DNA of 64,000 nt from assembly GCA_016188045.1 (NCBI GenBank), contig JACPIM010000007.1:1-64000 (forward strand), written 5' to 3'. The translations under genes and the position numbers were made by a program. The DNA is from Candidatus Woesearchaeota archaeon. Its GTDB lineage: Archaea > Nanobdellota > Nanobdellia > SCGC-AAA011-G17 > JACPIM01. Position 1 is the stretch's first letter. Each line of letters begins with the position of its first letter. Below are positions 27,944-38,520 of this stretch, in pieces. The notes below the pieces were generated by a model. It had not been told where the DNA came from, made no database searches, and was given only the letters and a program-made list of their open reading frames with translations.

Positions 27944-29115
27944 GTTTTACTGAAAAATATAAACCTAGAAAATTAAGCGAGGTTTTTGTTAGCAAGGAAA
28001 AAATATTGATGCTGAAAAAATTAGTTTTAGAGAGAAAACCAGTTATATTGAATGGCCCTACTGGTTCTGGTAAAACAAGCTTGGTTTATGCTTTGGCTGA
28101 TGAATTAAATTATGATGTTTTTGAAGTAAACGCAAGCGACAGCAGAAATAAAAATAATATTGATTCAATTGTTAGGCCTTCAAGTTTAGAGGGAAGTTTG
28201 TTTGGCAAGGGAAGAATAATATTAATAGATGATATTGAAGGATTAAGCGGAACAAAAGACAGAGGAGGAGTACAGGCTTTGGCTAATTTGTTAGAGGTAA
28301 GCAAATGGCCGATTGTTATAACTACTACTGATGCTTATAATCAAAAAATTTCTGTCTTGAGAAAAAGAAGTGGACTAATAGAGATTGAGCCTTTTGATTC
28401 ATTAATAATTTTTAATATTTTAAAAAAAATTTGTGATGATGAAAACATTATTTATGATGAAGTTGCTTTAAAAGAATTATCTAGAAGGGCTTCAGGTGAT
28501 ATACGGGCTGCTATAAATGACTTACAAAATTTAACTTCTAAAAATAAAGAACTTAGCAGGGATAGTTTAGGAAATTTAGATGACAGGGAGAAAAAAGAAG
28601 AAATTTTTATGGCATTGAATCTAATTTTTAAAAGCAAAGAAATCGAGAAAGTTATCAACAGCATAGAAAAAACAGATATTGATTTGGATGAAGCTTTTTT
28701 ATGGATAGATGAAAATTTGCCATCACAATATTTGAAAAGCAGAGATTTGTTTGGTGCTTATGAAAATTTATCTAAAGCTGATGTTTTTAATGGAAGAATT
28801 ATCAGATGGCAATACTGGAGATTTTTGGTTTATAGGAATTTTTTCATGACTGCTGGCATTGCTTTGTCTAAAGAGAGTAAATATATCAATTTTAGCAATT
28901 ATAAACGAAGTGGAAAATTATTAAAATTGTTCTGGGCTAAACAAAAAAATTTGAAGAAAATAAGCATTTGCGAAAAAATTTCAGAGAAAAATCATGTTTC
29001 TGTAAAACTGGCTGTAAAAGATGTTTATCCTTTTGTCAAATTGATTTATAAATCTGGAAGATCTATTGATGAATTTGAATTTGATGATGAGGAAATTGAA
29101 TATTTGAGAAAATGA
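27940..29115 (+). CDS. rfcL: Replication factor C large subunit
   Basis: FTEKYKPRKLSEV, GPTGSGKTS, LIDDIEGL; overlaps rfcS by 4 bp. Confidence 0.93.
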   Translation: MSFTEKYKPRKLSEVFVSKEKILMLKKLVLERKPVILNGPTGSGKTSLVYALADELNYDVFEVNASDSRNKNNIDSIVRPSSLEGSLFGKGRIILIDDIEGLSGTKDRGGVQALANLLEVSKWPIVITTTDAYNQKISVLRKRSGLIEIEPFDSLIIFNILKKICDDENIIYDEVALKELSRRASGDIRAAINDLQNLTSKNKELSRDSLGNLDDREKKEEIFMALNLIFKSKEIEKVINSIEKTDIDLDEAFLWIDENLPSQYLKSRDLFGAYENLSKADVFNGRIIRWQYWRFLVYRNFFMTAGIALSKESKYINFSNYKRSGKLLKLFWAKQKNLKKISICEKISEKNHVSVKLAVKDVYPFVKLIYKSGRSIDEFEFDDEEIEYLRK

Positions 29116-29117
29116 AC

Positions 29118-30002
29118 TTACATAGATTCTAATCTTCTTATCCTCTCATTAATCTCTGGATGAGTTGAAAAAATATTAGAAGTGTGTTTTTTAAAGTGTC
29201 TTAAAGGATTTTCTATAAATAGGTGTGCTGTAGCTCTGTTTGCTACTTCAACTACTGGCTCTTTGTCATCCCTTATTTTTTTTAAGGCACTAGCTAAACC
29301 GGGAGGATAGCGAGTTAATAGCGCTCCGGAAGCATCTGCCAAAAATTCCCGTTTTCTGGAGATTGCGAATTTTATTAACTGCACTATTATTGGAGTTAAA
29401 ATTGCTAGAACTAAACCTATTACTATTATAAATGTGTTTGCTTTGTTTTCTCTATCTCCTCTAGACCAAAAAAAACTTCTTAATAACATATCAGAAATTA
29501 AAACTGTGATTCCCACTAAAGTTGCTACTAGCATCATAAATCTAACATCGTAATTTTTAATGTGAGAAATCTCATGAGCTATTACTCCTTCAAGTTCTTC
29601 TCGATTTAATCTTCCTATTGCTCCGCTTGTTACTGCGACAATAGAGTGTTCGGGACTTCTGCCACTTGCAAAGGCATTAATTGCACTATCATTAATAACA
29701 TATATTCTTGGAGTTGGAAGGCCTGCAGCTATTGATAATCCTTCTACAGTATTAATCAAATAAGTATGCTCTGGCTTTCTGGCTTCTTTAGCTCCCGTCA
29801 TTGCTAAGATCATCTTATCGCCAGAGTAATAACTAACTAAAGTAAATATTAGTGAAATAAAGAAAGCGAAAAATAATCCTAAATAAGGATCAAAGAAGAT
29901 ATAACCAAAAATAAAACCTAAAAGTATTATTACTGCAAAGAATAATGAGATTAACAAAAATGAGTTTCTTTTATTTGTTGAAATTTCATTGTATATATCC
30001 AT
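29118..30002 (-). CDS. htpX: HtpX-family M48 membrane metalloprotease
   Basis: GVIAHEISHIKNYDVR; TM segments; FSTHPEINERIRRL. Confidence 0.94.
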   Translation of the reverse strand: MDIYNEISTNKRNSFLLISLFFAVIILLGFIFGYIFFDPYLGLFFAFFISLIFTLVSYYSGDKMILAMTGAKEARKPEHTYLINTVEGLSIAAGLPTPRIYVINDSAINAFASGRSPEHSIVAVTSGAIGRLNREELEGVIAHEISHIKNYDVRFMMLVATLVGITVLISDMLLRSFFWSRGDRENKANTFIIVIGLVLAILTPIIVQLIKFAISRKREFLADASGALLTRYPPGLASALKKIRDDKEPVVEVANRATAHLFIENPLRHFKKHTSNIFSTHPEINERIRRLESM

Positions 30003-30014
30003 TTTAGACTAAAT

Positions 30015-30566
30015 CTAGAACTGCACTTTAACTGGTTGTTTAGCTGCTTCTTCAATCTCAAAGTATTCTTTTTCATTAAACCCGAATATTGAAGCAATTA
30101 CTTTAGATGGGAATGTTTGAACTTTCTGGTTTAAAGTTAAAACTGAGTCATTATAGAATTGACGAGCATAAGCAATTTTGCTTTCTGTTCCTGAGAGTTC
30201 TTCTTGTAATTGCAGGAAATTTTTACTTGCTTTTAATTTTGGATAATTTTCAGCTACCGCAAATATTGTTTTTAATGCTTCTGATATTTGATTTGAAGCT
30301 TGTGCTTTTTTTGCTAGAGATGGGTTCATTAAAGAAGTCCTTGCTCTTGTTAAACTTTCTAATGTTCCTCTTTCGTGCTTCATGTAGCCTTTTACTGTCT
30401 CCACTAAGTTTGGGATTAGATCATATCTTCTTTTTAATTGAACATCAATTTGAGCCCAGGCATTTTCTGTCCTATTTTTTATTCTAACTAAAGAATTATA
30501 GGCTATGATAACATACAAAACAATTAGTACTAAAATTATAATTATTGCCCATAATAATGCTGACAT
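30015..30566 (-). CDS. LemA family protein
   Basis: [39 protein letters not shown]. Confidence 0.94.
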   Translation of the reverse strand: MSALLWAIIIILVLIVLYVIIAYNSLVRIKNRTENAWAQIDVQLKRRYDLIPNLVETVKGYMKHERGTLESLTRARTSLMNPSLAKKAQASNQISEALKTIFAVAENYPKLKASKNFLQLQEELSGTESKIAYARQFYNDSVLTLNQKVQTFPSKVIASIFGFNEKEYFEIEEAAKQPVKVQF

Positions 30567-30636
30567 AGTGGATAAAAAGCTTTATATTAGTTTAAATATT
30601 TTATGTATCTAAATATTATAGTTTAAAAGAGGTAAA

Positions 30637-31965
30637 ATGGCTTATGATATCATTGTAGGAAGAACAGAGGCTGATAGAAAGGCATTGGGAACTAAAGGAA
30701 CTATTTTTTTAGGAAAACATTATGTTAGAATGGGGGAAACTGTTTCTTTAAGCAATAGGGTCTTATTAGATGTTGCCAGAACACATGTTATACTTGTTTC
30801 CGGTAAAAGAGGGAGTGGAAAGTCTTACTCTTTATCTGTAATAGCAGAAGAGATGGCAAAATTACCTGAAGATATTTCAAAAAATTTAGCAATATTGATG
30901 TTTGATACTATGGGTGTTTTCTGGACAATGAAATATCCTAATGAGAGAGACGAACATTTATTAGAACAATGGGGATTAAAACCACAGAGCTTGAATATTA
31001 ATTTATATGTTCCTGAAGGATATTATAATAAATACAAGGAAAGAGGTTTGCCTGCGGATTACTCTTTTTCTATTAAAACTAGTGAATTAAGTGCTAGTGA
31101 TTGGTGCAATGTTTTTGATGTTAAGATAACAGATCCTATTGGTGTCTTGATTGAGAGAACTCTTGAAGAGCTAAGATCTGAGTTGGAAAATAAATATGAT
31201 ATTGATGATATAACTGAAAAAATAAAAAAAAACAAGAAAGCCACGCAAACAGTTAAAGATGCAGCAGAGAATAGATTTGTAAATGCCAAGAGTTGGGGTT
31301 TGTTTAGTGTGGAAGGAACTGAAATTAGTGGATTAATAAAAAGGGGTGAAATTTCTGTTTTGGATACCAGTGCTTATACTCAAGTTTCTGGGGCTTGGAG
31401 CATTAAATCTTTAGTCTTGGGGATAATCGCTAGGAAATTGTTAACAGAGAGAATTGTTTCCAGAAGATTAGAAGAATTGGAAAATATTGAAACTTCACAA
31501 AGATATTTAATTGATGTTGAAAAAGAATTGGAAAAACCAATGATCTGGCTGATGGTGGATGAGATGCACGAATTTCTACCAAAAAAAGGATCTACTCCTG
31601 CTACTGATGCATTAATACAATTACTAAGAGAAGGTAGGCAGCCCGGAATTTCTTTAGTTATGGCAACACAACAACCAGGTGAAATTCATAAAGACGTTTT
31701 AACTCAATCAGATATAGTATTAAGCCATAGATTAACTGCAAAAGCTGATATTGAAGCGTTAAACTCAATGATGCAGTCTTATTTGTTGGTTGAGATAGAG
31801 GATTATATGAATGGCTTGCCAAATTCAAAGGGAGCCGCTATTATATTAGATGATAATTCTGAAAGGATTTATCCTATCGGAGTAAGGCCCAAACTAAGTT
31901 GGCATGGTGGAGAAGCCCCTAGTGCTGTTAAATTTAGCAAGAAAGATGAACTTAAAGAACTTTAA
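30637..31965 (+). CDS. HerA/DUF87-like P-loop ATPase
   Basis: VSGKRGSGKSYSL; MIWLMVDEMHEFLP; REGRQPGISLVMATQQPGEIHKDVLTQSD. Confidence 0.85.
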   Translation: MAYDIIVGRTEADRKALGTKGTIFLGKHYVRMGETVSLSNRVLLDVARTHVILVSGKRGSGKSYSLSVIAEEMAKLPEDISKNLAILMFDTMGVFWTMKYPNERDEHLLEQWGLKPQSLNINLYVPEGYYNKYKERGLPADYSFSIKTSELSASDWCNVFDVKITDPIGVLIERTLEELRSELENKYDIDDITEKIKKNKKATQTVKDAAENRFVNAKSWGLFSVEGTEISGLIKRGEISVLDTSAYTQVSGAWSIKSLVLGIIARKLLTERIVSRRLEELENIETSQRYLIDVEKELEKPMIWLMVDEMHEFLPKKGSTPATDALIQLLREGRQPGISLVMATQQPGEIHKDVLTQSDIVLSHRLTAKADIEALNSMMQSYLLVEIEDYMNGLPNSKGAAIILDDNSERIYPIGVRPKLSWHGGEAPSAVKFSKKDELKEL

Positions 31966-31975
31966 AAAAGTAGAA

Positions 31976-32794
31976 CTAAGGTGACATCAGTATTTCTTCT
32001 TTTCCTTTCTCAAAATCAAAAGAAAATAAATATCTTACATCCTCTCTTCCAAAACTAAGTGATTCTAAATTTCCATCAGGATTCAATCTAAATGCACGTA
32101 TGCCCGTATCAAAATCTTGGGGGCCCCTATTTATGGCACAAGCAGCTAAGATATTTCCTTCTTTTAAATAATTTCTTGCATCACTATGAATATTAATGCC
32201 AGTCCTTCTTGGATCTCCATACCTAAGGGCAATTATTCCTTCTAATCCAAAACCAATCCTATCCAACAAACATTCAAATTTCTCTTTTCTGAAACTGTTC
32301 AGAGAAACGCCGTTATATCTTTCTACATACTTAGAAATGGATTTTATTGCATTTTCTACAGGAATTGGATTAATTCCTAATTCGATTAATGTGGAATGAT
32401 TAAGGCCGAACATTTTGTTTAGAGTTGAAGAAGCCAAGGTAATTTTAAATGCTTCTATTAAATCTTCAGTGGTTATTTTAGGAGAACATATCTTATCATA
32501 GAACCTATCATCAAAAAGAATTGCTCCTTGTAATCCTCCTGGCGTCCAAAAAGTAGTTTGATATCTCCACGGCCATAATGACATGGCCGCATCTGGAACA
32601 AAATAATCCTCTTCTTCTGATTCCCCTATATCTACCGGAGAGTATTTTACTTCTTTCCCTTCCTTAAAACAAGCGTACATTGCAAGATCAGCTCTAATAT
32701 TGATTTTTCTTTTTCCTACAATAGCATGAGCTAAAAATTTAGGTCTTCTTTGTTGCTCTTCTTCAATTATCTTATTTATTAAATCGCTTGCCAT
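31976..32794 (-). CDS. Hypothetical protein
   Basis: 272-aa ORF, no family recognised; strong palindrome-plus-TATA promoter upstream. Confidence 0.65.
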   Translation of the reverse strand: MASDLINKIIEEEQQRRPKFLAHAIVGKRKINIRADLAMYACFKEGKEVKYSPVDIGESEEEDYFVPDAAMSLWPWRYQTTFWTPGGLQGAILFDDRFYDKICSPKITTEDLIEAFKITLASSTLNKMFGLNHSTLIELGINPIPVENAIKSISKYVERYNGVSLNSFRKEKFECLLDRIGFGLEGIIALRYGDPRRTGINIHSDARNYLKEGNILAACAINRGPQDFDTGIRAFRLNPDGNLESLSFGREDVRYLFSFDFEKGKEEILMSP

Positions 32795-32814
32795 ATTTCA
32801 TTGCCTTTTAATTA

Positions 32815-32858
32815 ACTATATAAATCTTCCTATTTTTAACTATTTAATAGTAGTTAAT
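32815..32858 (-). promoter_or_regulatory. Palindrome + BRE/TATA box shared with other accessory genes
   Basis: Minus strand TTAACTACTATTAAATAGTTAAAAATAGGAAGATTTATATAG; ACTATTTAATAGT at 32839-32851. Confidence 0.55.
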
Positions 32859-32917
32859 TATTAAAGAACTTTAGAATCAATACAGACACGATAGTAAGAC
32901 AAGTATATTTTAGAATT

Positions 32918-33190
32918 TTAAATGTCTATTCCTAAAACTTTTATTATAAACTCGTCTATTTCCTTAATCCTATCCTTATTTAAAGAGACTTGCAATCCAT
33001 AAAACGCCGGTTTTGTTATAATAAATCTATCTTTGATTAATTGTTTAGCTATTTTGTTTATATCTTTTCCTAAATGTGAAGGAAAGCCTTTTTTTAACGT
33101 ATCAAAATGGGTATGAACTCCACCAATTAGTTTTTTCCTTCTTAAATGATAAAGAATTGTGGCTTTTATTTTCTCATCAGTAAAATCCAT
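32918..33190 (-). CDS. Small HTH-like protein
   Basis: IKATILYHLRRKKLIGGVHTHFDTLKKGFPSH...AKQLIKDRFIITKP. Confidence 0.55.
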   Translation of the reverse strand: MDFTDEKIKATILYHLRRKKLIGGVHTHFDTLKKGFPSHLGKDINKIAKQLIKDRFIITKPAFYGLQVSLNKDRIKEIDEFIIKVLGIDI

Positions 33191-33287
33191 AATTTTATTA
33201 TTGCAAGGGAATATTTAAATGTTTCTAATATTGTAATATAAAAACATAAATAGAAATATTTATAAAGGTTGATATTATTAAAAAAGT

Positions 33288-33593
33288 ATGGAAAATGAAA
33301 CAATTTTTGTTGAAGTATTTGGAAAAAATCCCGTAATAAAAGTTTTAGATTTTCTCATAACTTTTCAGGCTTTTGATTATCCTTTGACTGAGATAGCTAA
33401 AAATTCCGGAGTAAGTTATTCAACTTTACAAACTTTTTGGGATAAGCTAGTTAGGAGTAAGATAGTAGCAAAAACTAGGAGAGTTGGAAAATCTGATTTG
33501 TATAAACTAAATACTAATAATCCAGCGGTTAAACAATTGATAAAACTGGATTGGAATTTGATTATGGGTGTAGAAGAAGAGATTGTGGCTTAA
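33288..33593 (+). CDS. Winged-HTH transcriptional regulator
   Basis: PLTEIAKNSGVSYSTLQTFWDKLVRSKIVAKTRRVGKSDLYKLN. Confidence 0.7.
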   Translation: MENETIFVEVFGKNPVIKVLDFLITFQAFDYPLTEIAKNSGVSYSTLQTFWDKLVRSKIVAKTRRVGKSDLYKLNTNNPAVKQLIKLDWNLIMGVEEEIVA

Positions 33594-34327
33594 AGAACTT
33601 TAAAATCGATGCAAATTCTATAAGTAAAAGGAGCATAATTTCCACATTTTACAATTTTTAAAATTTTGAATTTTTTAAAATGGGACTTTAGTTTTTTACT
33701 TAGATCTTTAAATTCTTTTTCTTGAGCAAATGTATAAAAATGAATTATTGTGTTTTTCTTAATTACTATTTTGGTTAAATCTAAAAAATCCTCTGCTGAT
33801 TTTGGTAATGGCATTAATATCCTATCAAATTTTAGTTTTAATTTAGGAACTATTCTTCTTACATCCCCTCTATACAAGGTTACATTGTTTGTCTTATTTA
33901 AAATTAAATTTTCTTGAGCTAATTTGTGTGCCGTCGGGTTTAACTCTATACCTATTATGCTCTTAGCTCTTGTATTCTTAGCTATTTCAATAGGCAGAAC
34001 CCCTATACCTGAAAACAGGACTAAAATGTCTTCTCTTGGCTTTATTTGATTCAAAATTCTTAATCTTTCTGAAGAAGTTCTTGGAGAGAAATATGTTTTT
34101 TCTATGTCAACCTTTAACTGAACTTTGTTTTCTTTATGAATTGTTATTTTATTTTTGTCACCCAGTATTATTATTACTTTCTTCAATCGGTATTTTCCTT
34201 TATGAATATCGGACTTATAAGCTACTGTTTTAATATGCTTATTTTTTCTAATTAGTTCTTGGGCTTCTTTTTTAGATATTTTTTTATTAAATAAAGCTAT
34301 ACTACCAATAATTTCATAAGATGTCAT
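33590..34327 (-). CDS. Trm5-like class I SAM tRNA methyltransferase
   Basis: LVLFSGIGVLPIEIAKNTRAKSIIGIELNPTAHKLAQENLILNK; DRILMPLPKSAEDFL. Confidence 0.85.
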   Translation of the reverse strand: MTSYEIIGSIALFNKKISKKEAQELIRKNKHIKTVAYKSDIHKGKYRLKKVIIILGDKNKITIHKENKVQLKVDIEKTYFSPRTSSERLRILNQIKPREDILVLFSGIGVLPIEIAKNTRAKSIIGIELNPTAHKLAQENLILNKTNNVTLYRGDVRRIVPKLKLKFDRILMPLPKSAEDFLDLTKIVIKKNTIIHFYTFAQEKEFKDLSKKLKSHFKKFKILKIVKCGNYAPFTYRICIDFKVL

Positions 34328-34925
34328 ATTTTTTTAACTCTTTTTTTAATTGAATAATGTTTTTATAATGTATTGACTTGATACCTAAGTTTCTAGCTGT
34401 TACTATATTTTCTGTTTGGTCATCAATAAATATGGTTTCTTTTGGCTTAAGTTTATATTTATTTAATAGTAACTTATAAATTTTTATCTTTGGCTTTGCT
34501 ATTTTGGCATCAAATGATGTAACTATTCCATTGAATAATTTATCAAAATGAACTTGCTTATTTTGTGAATTGTACCATTCTCTTGCATGATTTGTTAAGG
34601 AATACAGTTTATGATTTTGTTTTAATTCCTTTATCAGATTTAATATTTCGTAATCAATTTCATGCGCGGAATAGAGGTGTTTTTTTATAAAGAACACGGG
34701 ATATTTCAGATGTAGGGTTGTTTTTACTTTTTCAAAAAATTCTTTCTCTGTGATTTTAGAAACTCGCCATTCACGCCAGTATTTTTTTATTTTTGGCTGA
34801 ATATTTGTTTCCCTTAAAACCTTATTTTGCTTGAAAATCAATTTTGAAATTGTTAGAGCCAATTTATTATATTTTGTTTTTGTAATTAAGACGCCACCAA
34901 TATCAAATATAATATTTTTAATCAT
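34314..34925 (-). CDS. HAD-superfamily hydrolase
   Basis: IIFDIGGVLITK...SLTNHAREW...FIDDQTENIVTARNLGI. Confidence 0.88.
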   Translation of the reverse strand: MIKNIIFDIGGVLITKTKYNKLALTISKLIFKQNKVLRETNIQPKIKKYWREWRVSKITEKEFFEKVKTTLHLKYPVFFIKKHLYSAHEIDYEILNLIKELKQNHKLYSLTNHAREWYNSQNKQVHFDKLFNGIVTSFDAKIAKPKIKIYKLLLNKYKLKPKETIFIDDQTENIVTARNLGIKSIHYKNIIQLKKELKKYDIL

Positions 34926-34931
34926 TTTATT

Positions 34932-35141
34932 TTACTGTATTAATGTTAGATAATCTTTCGTCTTTTTTAATCTATTTAGTAATAATATCTTTTCTATTAT
35001 TTTTGTGTTATAGTAAATTTCACTGCAAGATTTGCATTTCCATCCGCCTAAGGTAAAATTATTAAACTTCAAGTTTTTTGTATATTTTGCTATTTTTCCA
35101 CAAACACATCTCATTCCTTTAGATTTTATCATTTTACCCAA
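34932..35141 (-). CDS. Small zinc-ribbon protein
   Basis: CVCGKIAKYTK...GWKCKSCSEIYYN. Confidence 0.55.
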   Translation of the reverse strand: MGKMIKSKGMRCVCGKIAKYTKNLKFNNFTLGGWKCKSCSEIYYNTKIIEKILLLNRLKKTKDYLTLIQ

Positions 35142-36142
35142 GAGTCAAGTCCTTTTTGAGATATTGGTTTTTTTGTTATTTGTTGCAATGTTTTATTTAC
35201 TCTTTCTTCTGAAAAATCATGTTTATCCACTAATATTTTTTTTACTTTTTCTTGGTCTGGTTCTTTCCAGTTTAGTTGATAATTTTCCATTACAGGCATC
35301 GACTTAAATATAGCATAAATCTGCTTCCAATTGAAATCTGGCTTTACTTCTTGGAATAACTTATCAAAATTACTTTGTTGTTGGACTAATTTTAAACCGA
35401 TTTTGGGTCCTATACGTCGAACACCCCCTACATTGTAATCAGTACCTATTAAGATACCTAATACTATTAGTTGGTCTTGATTAATCTTAAGTTGATTTAA
35501 AGTTTGTTTTAAATCTATTAGTTCTGGTTTATTCTGAATTGTTCCTCCTGAAGGCAATCTTCTTCTTTGCGAAATGGTAAGGCTTCTTATTAATCTTGGT
35601 GTACCGAACAGTAAAGCATCTGCATCTTGACTTACTACCGCCCATGCATCTTTTTGTTTTACAATATATGCGCACTGTGCTTCTGCTTCTGAAACGGCTT
35701 GTATAACCGGTATTCCCAGGGCCTTTAATAATTCTTTTGATTGAGAAATAATTTCATCACTTAATCTAATCGTTTGTTTTGAATACTTTAACATTGCTTC
35801 TGTATCTTCTTCTTGTTGAGCTTGTTTTAGTTTTTCTTCTGCGACTCTTTTTCTATGTTCTCTTCGTTCTCTTTCATAAATCTTTAAATCTGGTGCTCTA
35901 CCATCAAAACAGAAAATTAATTTTAATCCTTCTGCCATTAATTTAGTTACTCTTGTACTTATACCCATTAAGTGGCTAGTTATTCTGCCTTTAGAATCCA
36001 TTAGTGGAATTCCATTTCTTTGGCGAATAGAGGCTAAGAACTGATAAATCGCTGGACTTGCATCTACAGCCAAGACTTTTCCTTTTAAGTCACTAATTTC
36101 AATTTCTTTTTTAGGAAGTAATTCCCATATGTTTATTCCCAT
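35129..36142 (-). CDS. fen: Flap endonuclease 1
   Basis: VLAVDASPAIYQFL; CFDGRAPDLK; EAEAQCAYIVKQKDAWAVVSQDADALLFG; C-terminal QKGLDSWVK. Confidence 0.95.
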   Translation of the reverse strand: MGINIWELLPKKEIEISDLKGKVLAVDASPAIYQFLASIRQRNGIPLMDSKGRITSHLMGISTRVTKLMAEGLKLIFCFDGRAPDLKIYERERREHRKRVAEEKLKQAQQEEDTEAMLKYSKQTIRLSDEIISQSKELLKALGIPVIQAVSEAEAQCAYIVKQKDAWAVVSQDADALLFGTPRLIRSLTISQRRRLPSGGTIQNKPELIDLKQTLNQLKINQDQLIVLGILIGTDYNVGGVRRIGPKIGLKLVQQQSNFDKLFQEVKPDFNWKQIYAIFKSMPVMENYQLNWKEPDQEKVKKILVDKHDFSEERVNKTLQQITKKPISQKGLDSWVK

Positions 36143-36289
36143 TTTTATCTATCTCATTGAGCATATGTGCCTTCAGGCAATTATAGCGATTTGTTTTTTA
36201 TTAATTATGCTAGATAATTTAACTCCCATTAGTATTATCGATATTAAGAAAATTTATAAATATTACCTGGGTTTTATTAAACATAAAAG

Positions 36290-36946
36290 ATGGTGATAAA
36301 GCAATTATTCTTAAAACATAAAGGCGGATTATATACTTACCGTGTTCATAATAAAAAGCTAGATAGTTACTGCAAGGAAAACGGCTTTAATCCTTTGTAT
36401 AACTATTTGCAAGGAATTTTTAATGAATGTCCTAATGAATATTTTAATACTGGGCCCAGAAGCTCAACTTTAAAATTCAAGCTTGTTGATGATTTAATAG
36501 AAGTTCAAGGCCATGAAGTTTCCTTATTGGCTAGATATGGATTAGATAATAACCAGTTTAGGTTTAATGATAATCATTCTAAAGTCCAGGTTTTTATGCT
36601 AGAAAACGATAAAAATACTATTGCAATGGAAGTTCCAATCTGGCTTTATCCAAATGAAATTGGATGCTATGAATCTGTTTTTAGAAGCAAAGAAGTTTTA
36701 ACCGGGCATATTGATCTTCTAAGAATAGATGATGATAAGATCTGGATTTGGGATTATAAACCTAATGCGAATAAAGAAAAATATGCACCTACACAAATCT
36801 TTTTTTATGCTCTGATGTTGAGTAAAAGAACGGGTTTAGATTTAAGTAAGTTTAGATGCGGGTATTTTGATTCTAATTATGCCTTTTTATTTAAACCACA
36901 GGATAAATTTTTAGAAAGATTAAGTAAACAAAAAAGATTATTTTGA
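36290..36946 (+). CDS. PD-(D/E)XK (Cas4/RecB-like) nuclease family protein
   Basis: GHIDLLRIDDDKIWIWDYKPNANKEKYAPTQIFFYALML. Confidence 0.7.
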   Translation: MVIKQLFLKHKGGLYTYRVHNKKLDSYCKENGFNPLYNYLQGIFNECPNEYFNTGPRSSTLKFKLVDDLIEVQGHEVSLLARYGLDNNQFRFNDNHSKVQVFMLENDKNTIAMEVPIWLYPNEIGCYESVFRSKEVLTGHIDLLRIDDDKIWIWDYKPNANKEKYAPTQIFFYALMLSKRTGLDLSKFRCGYFDSNYAFLFKPQDKFLERLSKQKRLF

Positions 36947-37138
36947 TTTTTTCTTAATTCTATTTAAAATTTTACTGATATAATAATTTAAAATATTTTT
37001 TTCCATACCGAGACAAATTGCTCCGGCGATTATGAACAAAGGACCTGGAACTATTGGCAGGAATATGCCTATAAAACCCAAAATGAAAAAGATAATACCT
37101 AAAACTGTCCAGAATATCTGAGTTATTTTGAATTTCAT
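36938..37138 (-). CDS. Small DUF454-like membrane protein
   Basis: WTVLGIIFFILGFIGIFLPIVPGPLFIIAGAICLG. Confidence 0.65.
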   Translation of the reverse strand: MKFKITQIFWTVLGIIFFILGFIGIFLPIVPGPLFIIAGAICLGMEKNILNYYISKILNRIKKKSK

Positions 37139-37471
37139 TTTAATCTTTTTAAAACTTCATCTATTAAACTTTCCGGCCAATCTGATTTCAATGCTGATTT
37201 TTTTATTTGTTAATGCAAAAGAAAGTCGGAAATGAAGGGGTTCATAAATATTTAATTATTATACCTTTAGAGTATAAATAATTACATATAAAAATCAGTG
37301 CTTTTTGTTAGCTTTTAGGTTTTGAGGTTAATGATTTTGTGTAATTATTATTAAATAGTTAATATAGAAATATTTATAAATATGTTGTTTATACTCTAAA
37401 AATGCGCGTTTATTTAAAACTCGTATTTAAAAATCAATTTGGTCCAAGCGAAAGCTTTGGGAAGAAAACTT

Positions 37472-38425
37472 ATGAAAAAAGAAAGAAAAATGGAAAGATA
37501 TACACCAAAAGACTTGGGGCAAGTATCTGAAGGTGTTTTAAATGGAATGCAGTTATATAATGATGTAAGTAGTGAAGAAAATGGGAGCGGGATGTGGAAT
37601 TCGTTGATTGGCTACTTGCAGTGTTTGGTCTGTGGAAGTACTGGTTTGCGCGTTACTAGTAATGGATCGGCTGGTATTGACTGCCAAGGATGCGGGACTT
37701 TGTATCCTATAAAAGATAAAATTCTAGATTTTGTGCCACGGGACAAGGCGCTAGTGATAAGTTCAACAGTAGATGAAGAACAAGCTAAATATTGGGAAGA
37801 AGATGAAGAAATGTATCGGCCCTACGACCATGAAGTAGCTCTTGGATTTGCGAAACAGCGAGCCCAGTATATCAGAAAGAATGTGCCTTTAAGTGAGATC
37901 TCGAGCGCCCTGGACGTAGGCTCTGGGAATGGTATGTCTACACATTGTCTGGAAGATGATATCAATACGCTCTTCTCGGTTGATTTATCCAGGCGACTTC
38001 TGCTGAAGAATCCAGCAAAAATTCGTATCCGGTCCGATGCGTATAAGCTGCCATTTCGTGACAAGAGTGTTGATATGGTTTATTCCTGGGAGCTCCTACA
38101 TCATGTCGAGCGCCCTAGTGAGGTGCTGGCTGAGATGGGAAGAGTTGCTCGAAAGTACGTTTCTTTCTTTGAACCTAACCGATGGAATCCTGCACAGGTA
38201 GTGTTTGCTCTACTAAGTAAGCCTGACCGAGCAGATCTACGTAACACAGCAACATTCTTCCGCCATGAGGCTGTTGGGGCTGGCTTAGAGGTTGTAAAAG
38301 ACGCGAGAGTTGGCTGGTTCACGCCGAACGCCACACCTGTATCGCTTTACCGTGTCATGAGATATCTGCCTTTTCAGGTTCCTGTAATTGGGTTGAGCCA
38401 CTTTTTTCTGCTTCGGTCTCCGTAG
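37472..38425 (+). CDS. SAM-dependent class I methyltransferase with N-terminal zinc-ribbon/Trm112-like segment
   Basis: CLVCGSTGLRV...CQGCGTLYPIKDKILDF; ALDVGSGNGMST; DMVYSWELLHHVERPSEVLAEMGRVAR; higher GC than surroundings. Confidence 0.82.
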   Translation: MKKERKMERYTPKDLGQVSEGVLNGMQLYNDVSSEENGSGMWNSLIGYLQCLVCGSTGLRVTSNGSAGIDCQGCGTLYPIKDKILDFVPRDKALVISSTVDEEQAKYWEEDEEMYRPYDHEVALGFAKQRAQYIRKNVPLSEISSALDVGSGNGMSTHCLEDDINTLFSVDLSRRLLLKNPAKIRIRSDAYKLPFRDKSVDMVYSWELLHHVERPSEVLAEMGRVARKYVSFFEPNRWNPAQVVFALLSKPDRADLRNTATFFRHEAVGAGLEVVKDARVGWFTPNATPVSLYRVMRYLPFQVPVIGLSHFFLLRSP

Positions 38426-38520
38426 AATTTTATTAATGTAATTTGAAAAACCGTTTTTGTGGTGGGCTAGAGGTATAAACACCACTTAGACTTATTAATA
38501 ACATAAAAAGTTATTTGATT

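Noticed and set aside
31976-32794. Third DGR-like target (protein contains FDTGIRAFRLNPDG)
   Set aside because: No GC-rich or A-depleted island and no CCGAAGGCGC motif in the DNA; only the promoter box is shared.
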